DNA of 64,000 bases from Caulobacterales bacterium (GTDB lineage: Bacteria > Pseudomonadota > Alphaproteobacteria > Caulobacterales > Caulobacteraceae), in assembly GCA_019510435.1 (NCBI GenBank), contig JAEKKJ010000016.1, positions 124,001 to 188,000 of the forward strand, given 5' to 3'. The notes beneath the pieces were generated by a model. The model was not told where the DNA came from, ran no database searches, and saw only the letters and a program-made list of their open reading frames with translations. This document shows positions 28,346 through 37,644 of the stretch, in pieces. Numbering within the stretch: position 1 is the first letter of the stretch; every line of letters begins with the position of its first letter. The translations under genes were made by a program, and so were the position numbers.

Positions 28346-30595
28346 TTAAGCCGCCAGTTTCGCGGCCGCGTGGGGTTCCAGGGCGCCGACCAGCTGGGCG
28401 ACGGAGACGGGCTTGGAGATGTGGCCGTCGGCGCCGGCGGCGATACCGGCGTCCACATGCTCCTGCAGGCAGTTGGCCGAGACGATGTAGATCGGCATGC
28501 GGGGCCGGCCCGCGTCCTTCTCCCAGCCGCGGATGCGGCGGGTGGCCTCGAAGCCGTCCATCACCGGCATCTGGATGTCCATCAGCACCGCGTCGAAGCC
28601 GCCGGCCGTCGCCGCCTCCACGCCGTCGCGGCCGTTCTCGACCTCGGCGTGCTCGATCCCCACCGAGTCCAGGATCAGGCCCAGCACCTGGCGATTGACC
28701 GCATTGTCGTCGACCACCAGCACGCGGAACTGGCCCGGCGCCCCCGGCGCGACCCCGGGCCCAACGGCTGCCGGCGTCTCGGCCAGGGCCGGCAGGTCCA
28801 GGCTGAAGGCGAAGGCCGACCCCTGGCCGAGCGCGCTCACGCAATCCAGCTCGCCCCCCATCAGGCGCACATATTCCTGGCAGATCGCCAGGCCCAGGCC
28901 GGCGCCGCCGTGCTTGCGCGTGGCGCTGTCGTCGCCCAGCTGGAAGCGACCGAACAGCTGCGCCTTGGCGGCGGCGTCGAAGCCGAGGCCGGTATCCCGC
29001 ACCTGGAACGTCAGGCGATCGCCGTCGCGCAGGACCGAGAGCACCACTTCGCCGGCTTCGGTGAACTTCACCGCATTGCTCACCAGGTTGCCCAGCACCT
29101 GGCGCAGGCGGATGGCATCGCAGGCCGCCCAGCCCATGGCGTCCGCATCCACCTCGACCCGCAGCTCGAGGCCCTTCTGCTCGGCGCGGGCCGCGAACAG
29201 GCGGCCGACGGCGCTCACCAGGGCGGCGATGTCGGTCGCCTCGGGGCGCAGCTCGGCCACGCCGGCCTCCACGCGCGCCAGGTCCAGGAGATCGGTCAGC
29301 AGGGCGTTCAGCAGGCCGCCGGAGGTCTGGATCACGTCCACCAGCTCGCGCTGGCGGCCGCTGAGCTCGGTGACGGCGAGGAGGTCGGCCACGCCGAGGA
29401 CGCCGTTCAGCGGGGTGCGGATCTCGTGGCTCATATTGGCCAGGAAGTGGCTCTTGGCGCGGTTGGCGGCCTCGGCGGCGTCGCGCGCCTCGGCCAGGGC
29501 GCGGGCCGCCTCATGTTGCTGGGTGATGTCGATCAGCACCGTCACGGCGCCGCCGTCGGAGGTGACGAAGGCCTCGTGCTGCATCCAGCGGCCATCGGGC
29601 AGGCATACCTGGATCGGCGGCGCAGCCTCGCCGTGGTAGTAGGCGCTCTGGCGCTCGATCTCGGCGTCCTGCGTCACCCAGCCCGCGCGGATGCAGGCGT
29701 CTCCGATGGCCTGGCGACGCATGCCCTCCTCCACCGTCAGGCCGAACTGGGTCAGAAGCACCGCGTAGGCGCGGTTCCAGGAGACCAGCCGGCCCTGCGC
29801 GTCGAAGAAGCCCAGCGCGGCGGAGAGCACGTCCAGCGCGCCCCGCAGGCCGCTGAGCGTTGCGCGGCGCCCCACCCGTTCCATCCAGATCAGGGCCGCC
29901 GCCGAGGTCAGGATCACAGCGGCGAGGCCGACGGTGGCGATGGCCAAGGCCCCGCGCTGGACCAGCTCCGGCGGCAGCGCCAGCCGCGGATCCGGCGTCA
30001 GCCTCACGGCCGCCATGGCGGTGAAGTGCAGCGCGACGATGGCCAGCACCAGCAGGCCGGCGGCCACGGTCCACTGCCGCCGGCCGGTCAGGCGGTGGCA
30101 GGCGAAGAAGCTGGCGGCCGCCCCAACGGCGCCCAGCACGATCGCCGCCCAGACATAGGGGTAGTCCCATCCGATCAGGGCCTGCGCGCGCACCGCGGCG
30201 ATGCCCATGAAGTGCATGGCGCCGACCGAAAGGCCGGTGATCGCGCCGCCAGCAACGACCACGCCCCGGCGCGGCTGCAGCACCGGCAGGGCGAAGCCGG
30301 CGCCCATGCCGATGATGGCGGTGGCGAGCGAGGCGGCGGTGCCCGCGAGGTCGTAGCCCATCGGCAGGCTCGGCCGGTACGCCAGCATGGCGATGAAGTG
30401 GGTGGCCCATACGCCGGAGCCGGCCACCAGGCCGGTGAGCGCGATCCACGCCCAGCGCATGGCCGAGGGGCCGGCGCGCTGGGCCCGCAGGTGGAACCCG
30501 AAGGCGGCGCTGCAGGCGATGGCGCAGATCAGCGCCGCCACCACGACCAGCCGCAGGTCATGCTCCTGCGTGATGCACATTAGGACGGCGAACAT
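28346..30595 (-). CDS. MHYT-domain hybrid histidine kinase
   Basis: This 749-residue membrane kinase has an N-terminal MHYT sensor of about seven helices with repeats 'ATHFIAML', 'AMHFMGIAA' and 'ALHFTAMAA', thought to bind copper and sense diatomic gases. A PAS domain follows (about 235-345), then HisKA with phospho-His in 'MSHEIRTPLNG', an HATPase with 'LGFD' and 'GAGLGLAICQ', and a receiver with Asp in 'VLMDIQMPVMDG'. It ends 90 bases upstream of ccrM on the same strand. ATG at 30595 is chosen over the track's 30658 because the extra residues look like leader. Confidence 0.92.
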   Translation of the reverse strand: MFAVLMCITQEHDLRLVVVAALICAIACSAAFGFHLRAQRAGPSAMRWAWIALTGLVAGSGVWATHFIAMLAYRPSLPMGYDLAGTAASLATAIIGMGAGFALPVLQPRRGVVVAGGAITGLSVGAMHFMGIAAVRAQALIGWDYPYVWAAIVLGAVGAAASFFACHRLTGRRQWTVAAGLLVLAIVALHFTAMAAVRLTPDPRLALPPELVQRGALAIATVGLAAVILTSAAALIWMERVGRRATLSGLRGALDVLSAALGFFDAQGRLVSWNRAYAVLLTQFGLTVEEGMRRQAIGDACIRAGWVTQDAEIERQSAYYHGEAAPPIQVCLPDGRWMQHEAFVTSDGGAVTVLIDITQQHEAARALAEARDAAEAANRAKSHFLANMSHEIRTPLNGVLGVADLLAVTELSGRQRELVDVIQTSGGLLNALLTDLLDLARVEAGVAELRPEATDIAALVSAVGRLFAARAEQKGLELRVEVDADAMGWAACDAIRLRQVLGNLVSNAVKFTEAGEVVLSVLRDGDRLTFQVRDTGLGFDAAAKAQLFGRFQLGDDSATRKHGGAGLGLAICQEYVRLMGGELDCVSALGQGSAFAFSLDLPALAETPAAVGPGVAPGAPGQFRVLVVDDNAVNRQVLGLILDSVGIEHAEVENGRDGVEAATAGGFDAVLMDIQMPVMDGFEATRRIRGWEKDAGRPRMPIYIVSANCLQEHVDAGIAAGADGHISKPVSVAQLVGALEPHAAAKLAA

Positions 30596-30691
30596 GGACG
30601 GCTCAGTCGAAATTCCGAGCCTCGACCCTAGGCGGGGATCGTTAACATCGAGGCGCACAAGCTCGCCCCTCGCGTGGGGTGGCGGCGGCCG

Positions 30692-31759
30692 CTACTCCTG
30701 GTCGGCCTCCCAGGCGACGGTGGCGCCGTGGGGATGCACCAGGGCCAGCCGCCGGTCCTCGCCGCTGGGCCACAGCGTCAGGCGCAGCTCCACCACCGCG
30801 AGGTTGTCCATGGGCGGCTCCATCCGCAACCAGGCGAAGGGCGCGCTGGCGCTGGCGCGGGCGCCGATGTCCTGGATCGCAGCCTCAAGCCCGGCGCGCG
30901 TTTCGGCCGGCAGGTACTGCCAGAAGATCGAATGATAGAGCACGGTCGCCGTCCCGGACCGCGGCGCCACGCGCTCGCGCGTCCAGGCCAGGGCGTCGGC
31001 GGCGTCGACCTGAACGCCGCGGGCCAGGGCCAGGTCGATGGCGGCGCGGCTGCGGGCCAGGCGGTCGAACTGGTCGGGCCAGATGCAGGCGATCAGGCGT
31101 CGCCGCTGGGCGGGATCGGCCAGGTCGGTGGGCCGCCGGTCGCAGGCATGGCGCTCGACGACCTGCACCTCGGCGCCCAGGGGCGGGAGGGGGCCGGTCC
31201 AGTCGACCGGGATCTCCACCGGCGAGGCCGGATCGCCCCACTCGGCCTCGCCCAGGCGGTAGTGGAACCGGTCCCAGTAGAGGTTCAGGCCCGCGCTGGC
31301 CCCCAGCTCGAAGGTGCGCAGCGGCAGGCCGGTCTCCGCCGCGACGGTGAGGAAGCCGCCCAGCAGGCAGCCGGCCCGGCGCACCTCGTTGGTCTGGGGC
31401 TCATGGCCCATAAAGGCGGCGAGATGCTCAAGGTGCGGCCCGATCGCGGCGCGGGCGATGGGCCAGGCGGCGTCGGGATCGGCCGGCCGGTCCGGCGCGG
31501 GATAGGCCGCCGTAAGCTCGGCCGCCTCGCCGCTCAGGGCCAGGTGGTTGAAGGCGTTGATCAGCCGGAGCGGCACGGCCTCGTCGAACAACTGGCGCGC
31601 GCCCACACCCGCCCACGGCGACAGCAGCTGGCGCACCGGACCGCCGGCCTCGTAGTCGCCCGCCATGTGCTGCAACATCCCGCCGTTGAAGGGCGAGCCG
31701 AAGCTGGTGCAGACGCCGGCCTGCAGCCGCAGCGCACCGGGGATGGGATCGTCGCTCAT
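30692..31759 (-). CDS. DUF2332 protein
   Basis: A 355-residue cytosolic protein matching the DUF2332 pattern: 'LVVAAETGLPLRTFELGASAGLNL' type core (here 'FELGASAGLNLYWDRF'), 'VVERHACDRRPTDL', 'IWPDQFDRLAR' and a C-terminal 'LVHPHGATVAW'. The 'ELGASAGLNL' motif resembles an S-adenosylmethionine-binding glycine loop, so a methyltransferase-like fold is possible. Function is unproven. It is followed at its 5' side by a multi-hairpin intergenic element. Confidence 0.85.
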   Translation of the reverse strand: MSDDPIPGALRLQAGVCTSFGSPFNGGMLQHMAGDYEAGGPVRQLLSPWAGVGARQLFDEAVPLRLINAFNHLALSGEAAELTAAYPAPDRPADPDAAWPIARAAIGPHLEHLAAFMGHEPQTNEVRRAGCLLGGFLTVAAETGLPLRTFELGASAGLNLYWDRFHYRLGEAEWGDPASPVEIPVDWTGPLPPLGAEVQVVERHACDRRPTDLADPAQRRRLIACIWPDQFDRLARSRAAIDLALARGVQVDAADALAWTRERVAPRSGTATVLYHSIFWQYLPAETRAGLEAAIQDIGARASASAPFAWLRMEPPMDNLAVVELRLTLWPSGEDRRLALVHPHGATVAWEADQE

Positions 31760-31810
31760 GGCGTCACCGGGCCGCGCAGAGGCGTCCGGGTCAATCTTGA
31801 TTCAGCCGAT

Positions 31811-31955
31811 CAATTCCCCTTCCCCCGTTTGCGGGGGAAATGTCGCCTATGTCCCGCAGGGACGGGCGACAATGGGGGAGGTTTCCTTAGGCCACTTCCC
31901 CCATCGACCCTCGCCTTCGGCGTCGGGGATGGTTTCCCCTTGCAGGGGGAAGATA
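31811..31955. repeat. Multi-hairpin intergenic element with inverted ends
   Basis: The 217-base gap between rnhB and the DUF2332 gene holds at least four hairpins. The outer ones are alike: TTCCCCCGTTTGCGGGGGAA at 31820-31839 and TTTCCCCTTGCAGGGGGAA at 31933-31951. Between them are a nested TGTCGCC...GGGCGACA stem and a GGGGGA...TCCCCC stem. It probably ends the tag-rnhB transcript and may be a dispersed repeat family. Confidence 0.65.
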
Positions 31956-31976
31956 GAGGCCCAGCGGGCCCCACCC

Positions 31977-32639
31977 TTAGCAATCCTCGAACGGCAGCTC
32001 GTCCTGCAGGTCGGCGACCAGCCGGGGGTCCTGGCCGGCGAGCACCAGCTTCACCGGCCGCCACGCCAGGCGGTGGATCTCGCACGGGCCCAGGCTGACC
32101 AGGGCCTCGATGTGGCTGGGGGCGTTGTAGCCCTTGTGGCTGGCGAAGCCGTACCCCGGGTAGAGCCCATCCAGCTCGATCATCAGCCGGTCGCGCGCCA
32201 CCTTGGCCAGGATCGAGGCCGCCGCGATCGACTTCGACTTGCCGTCGCCGCCCACCACGGTCTTCACCTCGCACGGCAGCTGGAAGCGGTAGTTGCCGTC
32301 GACCAGGGCGTAGGCCGGCGCGGGGCTCAGCGCCTCCACCGCCCGGCGCATGGCCAGGCCCGTGGCGTGCAGGATGTTGAGCTCGGCGATCTCGGCCACG
32401 CTGGCCGAGGCCACGCCCCAGGCGAGGGCCTTGTCCATGATCTCCACCTCCAGCGCCTCGCGCGCCTTGGCGGTGAGCTTCTTGGAGTCGTCGAGCCCCT
32501 TGGGGACCTTCCGCGGATTGAGGATTACCGCGGCGGCATAGACCGGTCCCGCCCACGGCCCCCGCCCGGCCTCGTCCACGCCGCAGACGTGGCCGCCAAC
32601 GAAGGCCTTCTCGAGCAGGAGGGTGGGACCCTTAGGCAT
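31977..32639 (-). CDS. rnhB: Ribonuclease HII
   Basis: A 220-residue enzyme that removes single ribonucleotides from DNA. Catalytic residues are in '[16 protein letters not shown]' (Asp-Glu), with further signature in '[17 protein letters not shown]' and '[11 protein letters not shown]'. Its ATG shares a base with the tag stop (TGATG), so it is translated with that DNA-repair gene. Confidence 0.96.
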   Translation of the reverse strand: MPKGPTLLLEKAFVGGHVCGVDEAGRGPWAGPVYAAAVILNPRKVPKGLDDSKKLTAKAREALEVEIMDKALAWGVASASVAEIAELNILHATGLAMRRAVEALSPAPAYALVDGNYRFQLPCEVKTVVGGDGKSKSIAAASILAKVARDRLMIELDGLYPGYGFASHKGYNAPSHIEALVSLGPCEIHRLAWRPVKLVLAGQDPRLVADLQDELPFEDC

Positions 32640-33232
32640 CAGCGGACCAGGGTCTTCACGTGCTCGTGCCGGAAGCAGCCGGTCACGTGGTCATTGACCA
32701 GGCCCACCGCCTGCATCCAGGCGTAGACGATCACCGGGCCCACGAACTTGAAGCCCTTGGCCTTCAGGGCCTTGGAGACCTCCACCGCCAGGGGCGTCTG
32801 GGCCGGGACCTCGGCCTTGGCGGTCCAGCTGTTCTGCACCGGCTTGCCGTCCACGAAGCTCCAGCAGAAGGCGGAGAAGTCCTCGCCGCGCTCGCGCATG
32901 TCGAGGAACACCTGGGCTCCCGAGATCGCCGCGTCGATCTTGGCGTTGGAGCGCACGATGCCGGCGTCGGCCATCAGGCGCGCGCGGTCCGCCTCGCCAT
33001 AGCGGGCCACCTTTTCGGGGTCGAAGCCGTCGAAGGCCGCGCGGAAGGCGTCGCGTTTCCGCAGGATGGTGATCCAGGCCAGCCCGGCCTGGAAGCCGTC
33101 CAGCACCAGCTTTTCCCAGAGCGCGCGGGAATCGTATTCCGGCACGCCCCATTCGGTGTCGTGATAGGCCTCGTAGAGGTCGTTTCCGGCCATGCCCGGC
33201 CATTCGCACCGGATGATCTGAGTCCCCGCCAT
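32639..33232 (-). CDS. tag: DNA-3-methyladenine glycosylase I
   Basis: This 197-residue base-excision enzyme removes 3-methyladenine. The family pattern is 'RCEWPG' then '[21 protein letters not shown]', '[20 protein letters not shown]' and a C-terminal zinc site with '[11 protein letters not shown]'. The ATG at 33232 gives the normal N terminus; the track's 283-residue version reads into the divergent hydrolase gene. It forms a two-gene operon with rnhB. Confidence 0.95.
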   Translation of the reverse strand: MAGTQIIRCEWPGMAGNDLYEAYHDTEWGVPEYDSRALWEKLVLDGFQAGLAWITILRKRDAFRAAFDGFDPEKVARYGEADRARLMADAGIVRSNAKIDAAISGAQVFLDMRERGEDFSAFCWSFVDGKPVQNSWTAKAEVPAQTPLAVEVSKALKAKGFKFVGPVIVYAWMQAVGLVNDHVTGCFRHEHVKTLVR

Positions 33233-33282
33233 TCCGGCACTCAGAGCCCAGGCGCGGCCGCGAGACAAGGGGGGTGGTTTCG

Positions 33283-34164
33283 ATGGCCTTCGAAGGCTTC
33301 CAGTTGTCGCAGGTGGAGGTCGGCGAGGTCTCGCTGCGCGTCCGCCACGGCGGGTCCGGGCCGCCCGTGTTGCTGCTGCACGGCTATCCGCAGACTCACA
33401 TGATGTGGGCCCATGTGGCTGAGGGCCTGGCTCGAGATCACACGGTGATCTGTCCCGACCTGCGCGGCTACGGCGGCTCGAGCCTGCCACCTAGTCAGCC
33501 CGACCATTCGCAGTCGTCGAAGCGGGCCATGGCGCGCGATGCGGTGGCGCTGATGCAGCATTTCGGGTTCGAGCGGTTCGCGGTGGCCGGGCACGACCGC
33601 GGTGGGCGGGTCGCCTACCGCCTGGCGCTGGACCACCCGCAGGCGGTGTCGCGGGTCGCGATCCTGGACATCATCCCGACCGGCGAGATCTGGGCCCGGG
33701 CGGACCGGCGTTTCGCCCTGGGCTACTGGCACTGGCCGTTCCTGGCCCAGCCGGCGCCCCTGCCCGAGCGGCTGATCGGGGCGGACCCGGAATGGTTCTT
33801 CTTCGACGGCGAGTTTCCCGATGCGCGGCGGACCTTCCGCGGCGAGGCCCTGGCCGACTATGTGGCGGCGGCGAAGAAGGCGTCCGTCATCCACGCCATG
33901 TGCGAGGACTACCGCGCCGGCGCCGGCCACGACCGCAAGCTCGACGAGGAGGACAAGGCGGCCAGCCGCAAGATCGCCTGCCCGGTGCTGGTGCTCTGGG
34001 GCGGCAAGGGCGCCGTGGCCGCCTGGTACGATCCGCTCGAGGTGTGGCGCGGCTGGGCGAGCAACCTCACCGGCCAGGCCCTGGACTGCGGCCACTTCAT
34101 TCCCGAAGAAAAGCCGGCCGAGACCCTGGCGCTGCTAGGCGGCTTCTTCGCCGAGGGCCTCTAG
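33283..34164 (+). CDS. Haloacetate dehalogenase-like alpha/beta hydrolase
   Basis: A 293-residue hydrolase with nucleophile Asp in 'AGHDRGGRVAYRLALDHP', the motif of fluoroacetate dehalogenases rather than serine esterases. The two Arg that hold the carboxylate are present in that motif, the halide-site His-Trp appear in 'GYWHWPFLAQ', a Tyr in 'CEDYRAGA', and the catalytic His in 'CGHFIPEEKP'. 'LHGYPQTHMMW' forms the oxyanion region. All active-site residues known from this group seem present, so a 2-haloacid substrate is plausible. ATG at 33283 follows AAGGGGGG. Confidence 0.85.
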   Translation: MAFEGFQLSQVEVGEVSLRVRHGGSGPPVLLLHGYPQTHMMWAHVAEGLARDHTVICPDLRGYGGSSLPPSQPDHSQSSKRAMARDAVALMQHFGFERFAVAGHDRGGRVAYRLALDHPQAVSRVAILDIIPTGEIWARADRRFALGYWHWPFLAQPAPLPERLIGADPEWFFFDGEFPDARRTFRGEALADYVAAAKKASVIHAMCEDYRAGAGHDRKLDEEDKAASRKIACPVLVLWGGKGAVAAWYDPLEVWRGWASNLTGQALDCGHFIPEEKPAETLALLGGFFAEGL

Positions 34165-34983
34165 GAACCACGCCGGACGCTCCAGCCGCACGGGGCGGCC
34201 CTCCACGGTGAGGCTCGCGCCCTCCGCCCGGTCCAGCCGCAGCAGCGCGATGGCCCCGCCATCGCCGGACGACGTCACCACGCCGGCGCGCAGATCGCCG
34301 GCCAGCACCTCGGCGCCCGGCGCGGGCGGCGGGCCCTCGAAGCGCAGCGGCAACATGCGGCTCTTCACCTGCCCGCGGCGCTTCATGCGCGAGGTGGTCT
34401 CCTGGCCGACAAAACAGCCCTTCTTGAAGTCGATCCCGTTCAGCAGGTCGAAATTGGCCTCGATCGGATAGGTCTTGTCGGAGCCCCAATCGGCCGGACC
34501 AGGCACGCCCAGGCGCAGCTTCTGGGCCTCGCGGGCGGCCTCGTCGACGGTCGCCTTCGCCTCGCCGTAGATCCGCCAGCCCAGGGCCAGCAGCCGAGGA
34601 TCGCGGGCGGCCAGGGCTTCGCCGAGCGGCGGGGACGCAGCCGGCGCCTCGCCGGAGTGGGGATCGAAGGCCGCGAAGACCGGCGTCTCATCCGGGGCGA
34701 TCTCCACCTTGGCCCGCAGCCGATACATCGAAAGCCGCTGGACGATCGCCTCGCGATGCGCCGCCTCCACGTCCAGCCAGGCGCCCTCGGCGCGTCCCAC
34801 CACGAACAGGTCGTAGAGCAGCCGCCCCTGCGGCGTCAGCAGGGCGCCGAACCGCGCCTCGCCCACGGCCAGGGTCTCCACGTCCTGGGTGATCAGCCCC
34901 TGCAGGAAGCTGCGCCAGTCCGGCCCGGCCAGGGCGATCAGGGCGCGGCTCTTCAGGTGCGCGACGGCCACAGTGTTGCTCAT
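34135..34983 (-). CDS. ygfZ: YgfZ/GcvT-like folate-binding protein
   Basis: A 282-residue protein with the invariant YgfZ motif 'KKGCFVGQETTSRMKRRG' and an N-terminal folate-binding domain 'ALIALAGPDWRSFLQGLITQDV'. YgfZ helps build or repair iron-sulfur clusters in enzymes such as MiaB. The ATG at 34983 gives the usual start. Its 3' end overlaps the convergent hydrolase gene by 30 bases. Confidence 0.93.
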   Translation of the reverse strand: MSNTVAVAHLKSRALIALAGPDWRSFLQGLITQDVETLAVGEARFGALLTPQGRLLYDLFVVGRAEGAWLDVEAAHREAIVQRLSMYRLRAKVEIAPDETPVFAAFDPHSGEAPAASPPLGEALAARDPRLLALGWRIYGEAKATVDEAAREAQKLRLGVPGPADWGSDKTYPIEANFDLLNGIDFKKGCFVGQETTSRMKRRGQVKSRMLPLRFEGPPPAPGAEVLAGDLRAGVVTSSGDGGAIALLRLDRAEGASLTVEGRPVRLERPAWFLEALGEEAA

Positions 34984-35044
34984 GCCGACAATTTGGGGCC
35001 GGCGGCGGTGGAGCGCCATCCCCGCCTTGCCTATAGAGACGACG

Positions 35045-36007
35045 ATGTCCGCCGCCTTCCCCATCCTCTTCATCACCGCCACCCGGATCGGGGACGCCGT
35101 CCTCTCCTCGGGGCTGATCAAGCGGCTGGCGGACGAGATCCCCAACGCCGCCTTCACCATCGTCGCCGGGCCCGACGCCGCGCCGCTGTTCGCGGGCGTG
35201 CCCAACCTCAAGCAGGTGATCGTCTTCGAGAAGTCGCGGACCGGCAGCCACTGGTTCGAGCTGTGGCGCCAGGTGCGCGCCACCCGCTGGGGCCTGATCG
35301 TCGATCTGCGCGGCTCCGGCATCTCCCGGTTCCTCAGCGCCAAGAAGCGGGCGGTGCATCGGCGATCGACCCAGCCGACCCACAAGGTGCTGGAGGCCGC
35401 GCGACTGCTGCGGATCGAGGACGAGCCGGCCGCGCCGCACATTTTCGTCAACGCTGACGTCGAGGCCTACGCCGAGGAACTGACCGTCGGCAAGGGCCCG
35501 ATCCTGGCCATGGCGCCGGCCGCCAACTGGATCGGCAAGACCTGGCCGGTTGAGCGCTTCAGCCAGGTGGCCATGCGCCTGCTGCGCGAGCCGGGGCCGC
35601 TGCAGGGCGGCCGGCTGATGGTGCTGGGCGGGCCGGGCGACGAGAAGCTGACGCGGCAGCTGCGCGACGTGGCCCTGCACCGCTTCATCGACCTGGCGGG
35701 GACAGTGGACCTGCCCACGGCCTACGCCTGCCTGAAGCGGGCGCGCCTCTTCATCGGCAACGATTCGGGCGCCATGCACCTGGCCGCGGCGGCGGGTTGC
35801 CCGACGATCGGCCTCTTCGGCCCGTCCGACGAGCGGCTCTATGCCCCGTGGGGCGAGCACACCCGGGTCGTACGCGGCGCGCGCAGCTTCGAGGAGGTCC
35901 GCGCCGCCGACCCCTCGCTGTCCCAGGCCCTGTGCCACATGATGGACCTGCCGGTGGACAAGGTGCTGGCCGCGGCGCACGAGCTCCTGAAAGTCACCGA
36001 ACCATAA
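35045..36007 (+). CDS. Glycosyltransferase family 9 (heptosyltransferase-like)
   Basis: A 320-residue enzyme of the ADP-heptose:LPS heptosyltransferase family. 'PILFITATRIGDAVLSSGLIKRL' is the N-terminal GT9 signature, and 'RLFIGNDSGAMHLAAAAGCPTIGLFGPSD' is the nucleotide-sugar site. It likely adds a sugar to lipopolysaccharide core at the inner membrane. The ATG at 35045 gives the family start; the track version has 52 extra shadow residues. A dihydroorotase homologue follows 17 bases later. Confidence 0.9.
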   Translation: MSAAFPILFITATRIGDAVLSSGLIKRLADEIPNAAFTIVAGPDAAPLFAGVPNLKQVIVFEKSRTGSHWFELWRQVRATRWGLIVDLRGSGISRFLSAKKRAVHRRSTQPTHKVLEAARLLRIEDEPAAPHIFVNADVEAYAEELTVGKGPILAMAPAANWIGKTWPVERFSQVAMRLLREPGPLQGGRLMVLGGPGDEKLTRQLRDVALHRFIDLAGTVDLPTAYACLKRARLFIGNDSGAMHLAAAAGCPTIGLFGPSDERLYAPWGEHTRVVRGARSFEEVRAADPSLSQALCHMMDLPVDKVLAAAHELLKVTEP

Positions 36008-36024
36008 GAAGGCGTGAGACCCCG

Positions 36025-37359
36025 ATGCCCGAAACCTACGACCTGATCGTCCGCGGCGGCGAGGTGATCAACCACGCGGGGCGGGGCGCGGCGGACGTGG
36101 GCGTGCGCGGGGGCAAGGTCGCCGCGATTGGCGACCTCGGCCAGGCTTCGGCCGGCGAGGTGTTCGATGCGGCGGGGCTGACGGTCATGCCGGGGGTCAT
36201 CGACACCCAGGTCCACTTCCGCGAGCCGGGCCTGGAGTGGAAGGAGGACTTGGAGAGCGGGTCGCGCTGCGCCGTGCTGGGCGGCGTGGTGGCCGTGTTC
36301 GAGATGCCCAACACCGAGCCCACCACCACCGACGCCGACGCCCTGGCCGACAAGCTCGCCCGCGCCAAGGACCGCATGCATTGCGACCACGCCTTCTACG
36401 TGGGCGGCACCCACGAGAACGCCGCCTTCCTGGGCGAGCTGGAGCGCCTGCCCGGCTGCTGCGGGGTGAAGGTGTTCATGGGCGCCTCGACCGGCACCCT
36501 CTTGGTGCAGGACGACGAGGGCGTGGAGCAGGTGCTGCGCCACATCCACCGCCGCGCCGCCTTCCACTCCGAAGACGAATACCGCCTGGCCGACCGCCGG
36601 CCCTTGGCCCGCACCGGCGACTGGACCAGCCACCCCGAGGTGCGCGACGCCCAGTCGGCGATCCAGTCCACCGAGCGGCTGGTGCGGCTGGCCCGGGCCA
36701 CCGGCAAGCGCATCCACGTGCTGCACGTGACCACCAGGGAAGAGATCGAGTACCTGGCCCACCACAAGGACGTGGCCTCGGTGGAGGTGACGCCCCAGCA
36801 CCTGACCCTGGCGGGTCCGGAGGCCTATGAGCGGCTGAAGGGCTTCGCCCAGATGAACCCGCCGATCCGTGACGCCGCCCACCGCGCAGGCGTCTGGGCC
36901 GGCGTGGCCAACGGGGTGGCCGACGTGCTGGGCTCGGACCACGCGCCGCACACCCGCGAGGAGAAGGCCCGGCCCTATCCCGCCTCGCCGTCCGGCATGC
37001 CCGGCGTGCAAACCCTGCTGCCGGTGATGCTGACCCATGTGGCCGAAGGGCGGCTGACGCTGGAACGGCTGGTGGACCTCACCAGCCATGGCGCCAACCG
37101 CATCTTCGACCTGGCCGACAAGGGCCGCCTGGCGGTGGGCTACGACGCCGACCTCACCATCGTGGACCTGAAGGCGCGGCGCACCATCACCCACGACCAG
37201 ATGGCCACCCGCTCCGGCTGGACCCCGTTCGACGGCATGGAGGCCAAGGGCTGGCCCATCGCCACCATCATCCGCGGCCGCGTGGTCATGCGCGACGACG
37301 AGATCGTGGCGCCCGGCCTGGGCCAGCCGGTGCGGTTCCGGGAAACGCTGGCGGCCTAA
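36025..37359 (+). CDS. pyrC: Dihydroorotase-family amidohydrolase
   Basis: This 444-residue enzyme belongs to the class I dihydroorotases (RHO type; PyrC/allantoinase-like). The opening metal motif reads 'VIDTQVHFREPG', so the first His of the normal HxH pair is Gln62, as in a known alphaproteobacterial subgroup. Other ligands remain: the carboxylated Lys149 in 'GVKVFMGAST', His181 in 'FHSED', a His in 'IHVLHVTT' and Asp in 'GSDHAPHT'. It may close the pyrimidine ring with one metal, or act on another cyclic amide. It forms an operon with the GT9 gene. Confidence 0.85.
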   Translation: MPETYDLIVRGGEVINHAGRGAADVGVRGGKVAAIGDLGQASAGEVFDAAGLTVMPGVIDTQVHFREPGLEWKEDLESGSRCAVLGGVVAVFEMPNTEPTTTDADALADKLARAKDRMHCDHAFYVGGTHENAAFLGELERLPGCCGVKVFMGASTGTLLVQDDEGVEQVLRHIHRRAAFHSEDEYRLADRRPLARTGDWTSHPEVRDAQSAIQSTERLVRLARATGKRIHVLHVTTREEIEYLAHHKDVASVEVTPQHLTLAGPEAYERLKGFAQMNPPIRDAAHRAGVWAGVANGVADVLGSDHAPHTREEKARPYPASPSGMPGVQTLLPVMLTHVAEGRLTLERLVDLTSHGANRIFDLADKGRLAVGYDADLTIVDLKARRTITHDQMATRSGWTPFDGMEAKGWPIATIIRGRVVMRDDEIVAPGLGQPVRFRETLAA

Positions 37360-37368
37360 GGTCGGCCG

Positions 37369-37644
37369 CTACTTCTTCTTGGCGCTCGCGGCCGGCAACG
37401 GCTCGCTGTTGGCGACGCCGCACTTGGCGAACTTCTTGGTGGTCTTGTCGCGGCACTTGCCGGCGGTGGAGGCGGTGCTGGCCGCCCCTGCGGCCGACGG
37501 CGCGCCCTGGCAGACCTCCATCTTGGCGAACTTGCCGTTGGCGTCGTGGCACTTGCCCTTGGCGTCCAGCTTCTGGGCGGCGACGGGGCCGGAAAGGCCC
37601 ACGGCCAGCACCATGGCCGCTACAAATGAGAGTGCGCGCTGCAT
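37369..37644 (-). CDS. Small secreted two-repeat cysteine protein
   Basis: A 91-residue protein with a signal peptide ending 'GPVAAQ' and two related segments: 'KGKCHDANGKFAKMEVCQ' and 'AGKCRDKTTKKFAKCGVAN', each with two cysteines, separated by an Ala/Ser/Thr linker. A Lys-rich tail follows. I know no function. It is preceded by AGGAGA at good spacing and by an 18-bp inverted repeat that could be an operator. Its 3' end is 9 bases from the convergent dihydroorotase gene. Confidence 0.75.
   Translation of the reverse strand: MQRALSFVAAMVLAVGLSGPVAAQKLDAKGKCHDANGKFAKMEVCQGAPSAAGAASTASTAGKCRDKTTKKFAKCGVANSEPLPAASAKKK

Noticed and set aside
28307-30583. 758-residue plus-strand ORF antisense to the MHYT kinase
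   Set aside because: Gly/His/Gln/Arg-rich shadow of a GC-rich gene; the kinase motifs on the other strand are decisive.
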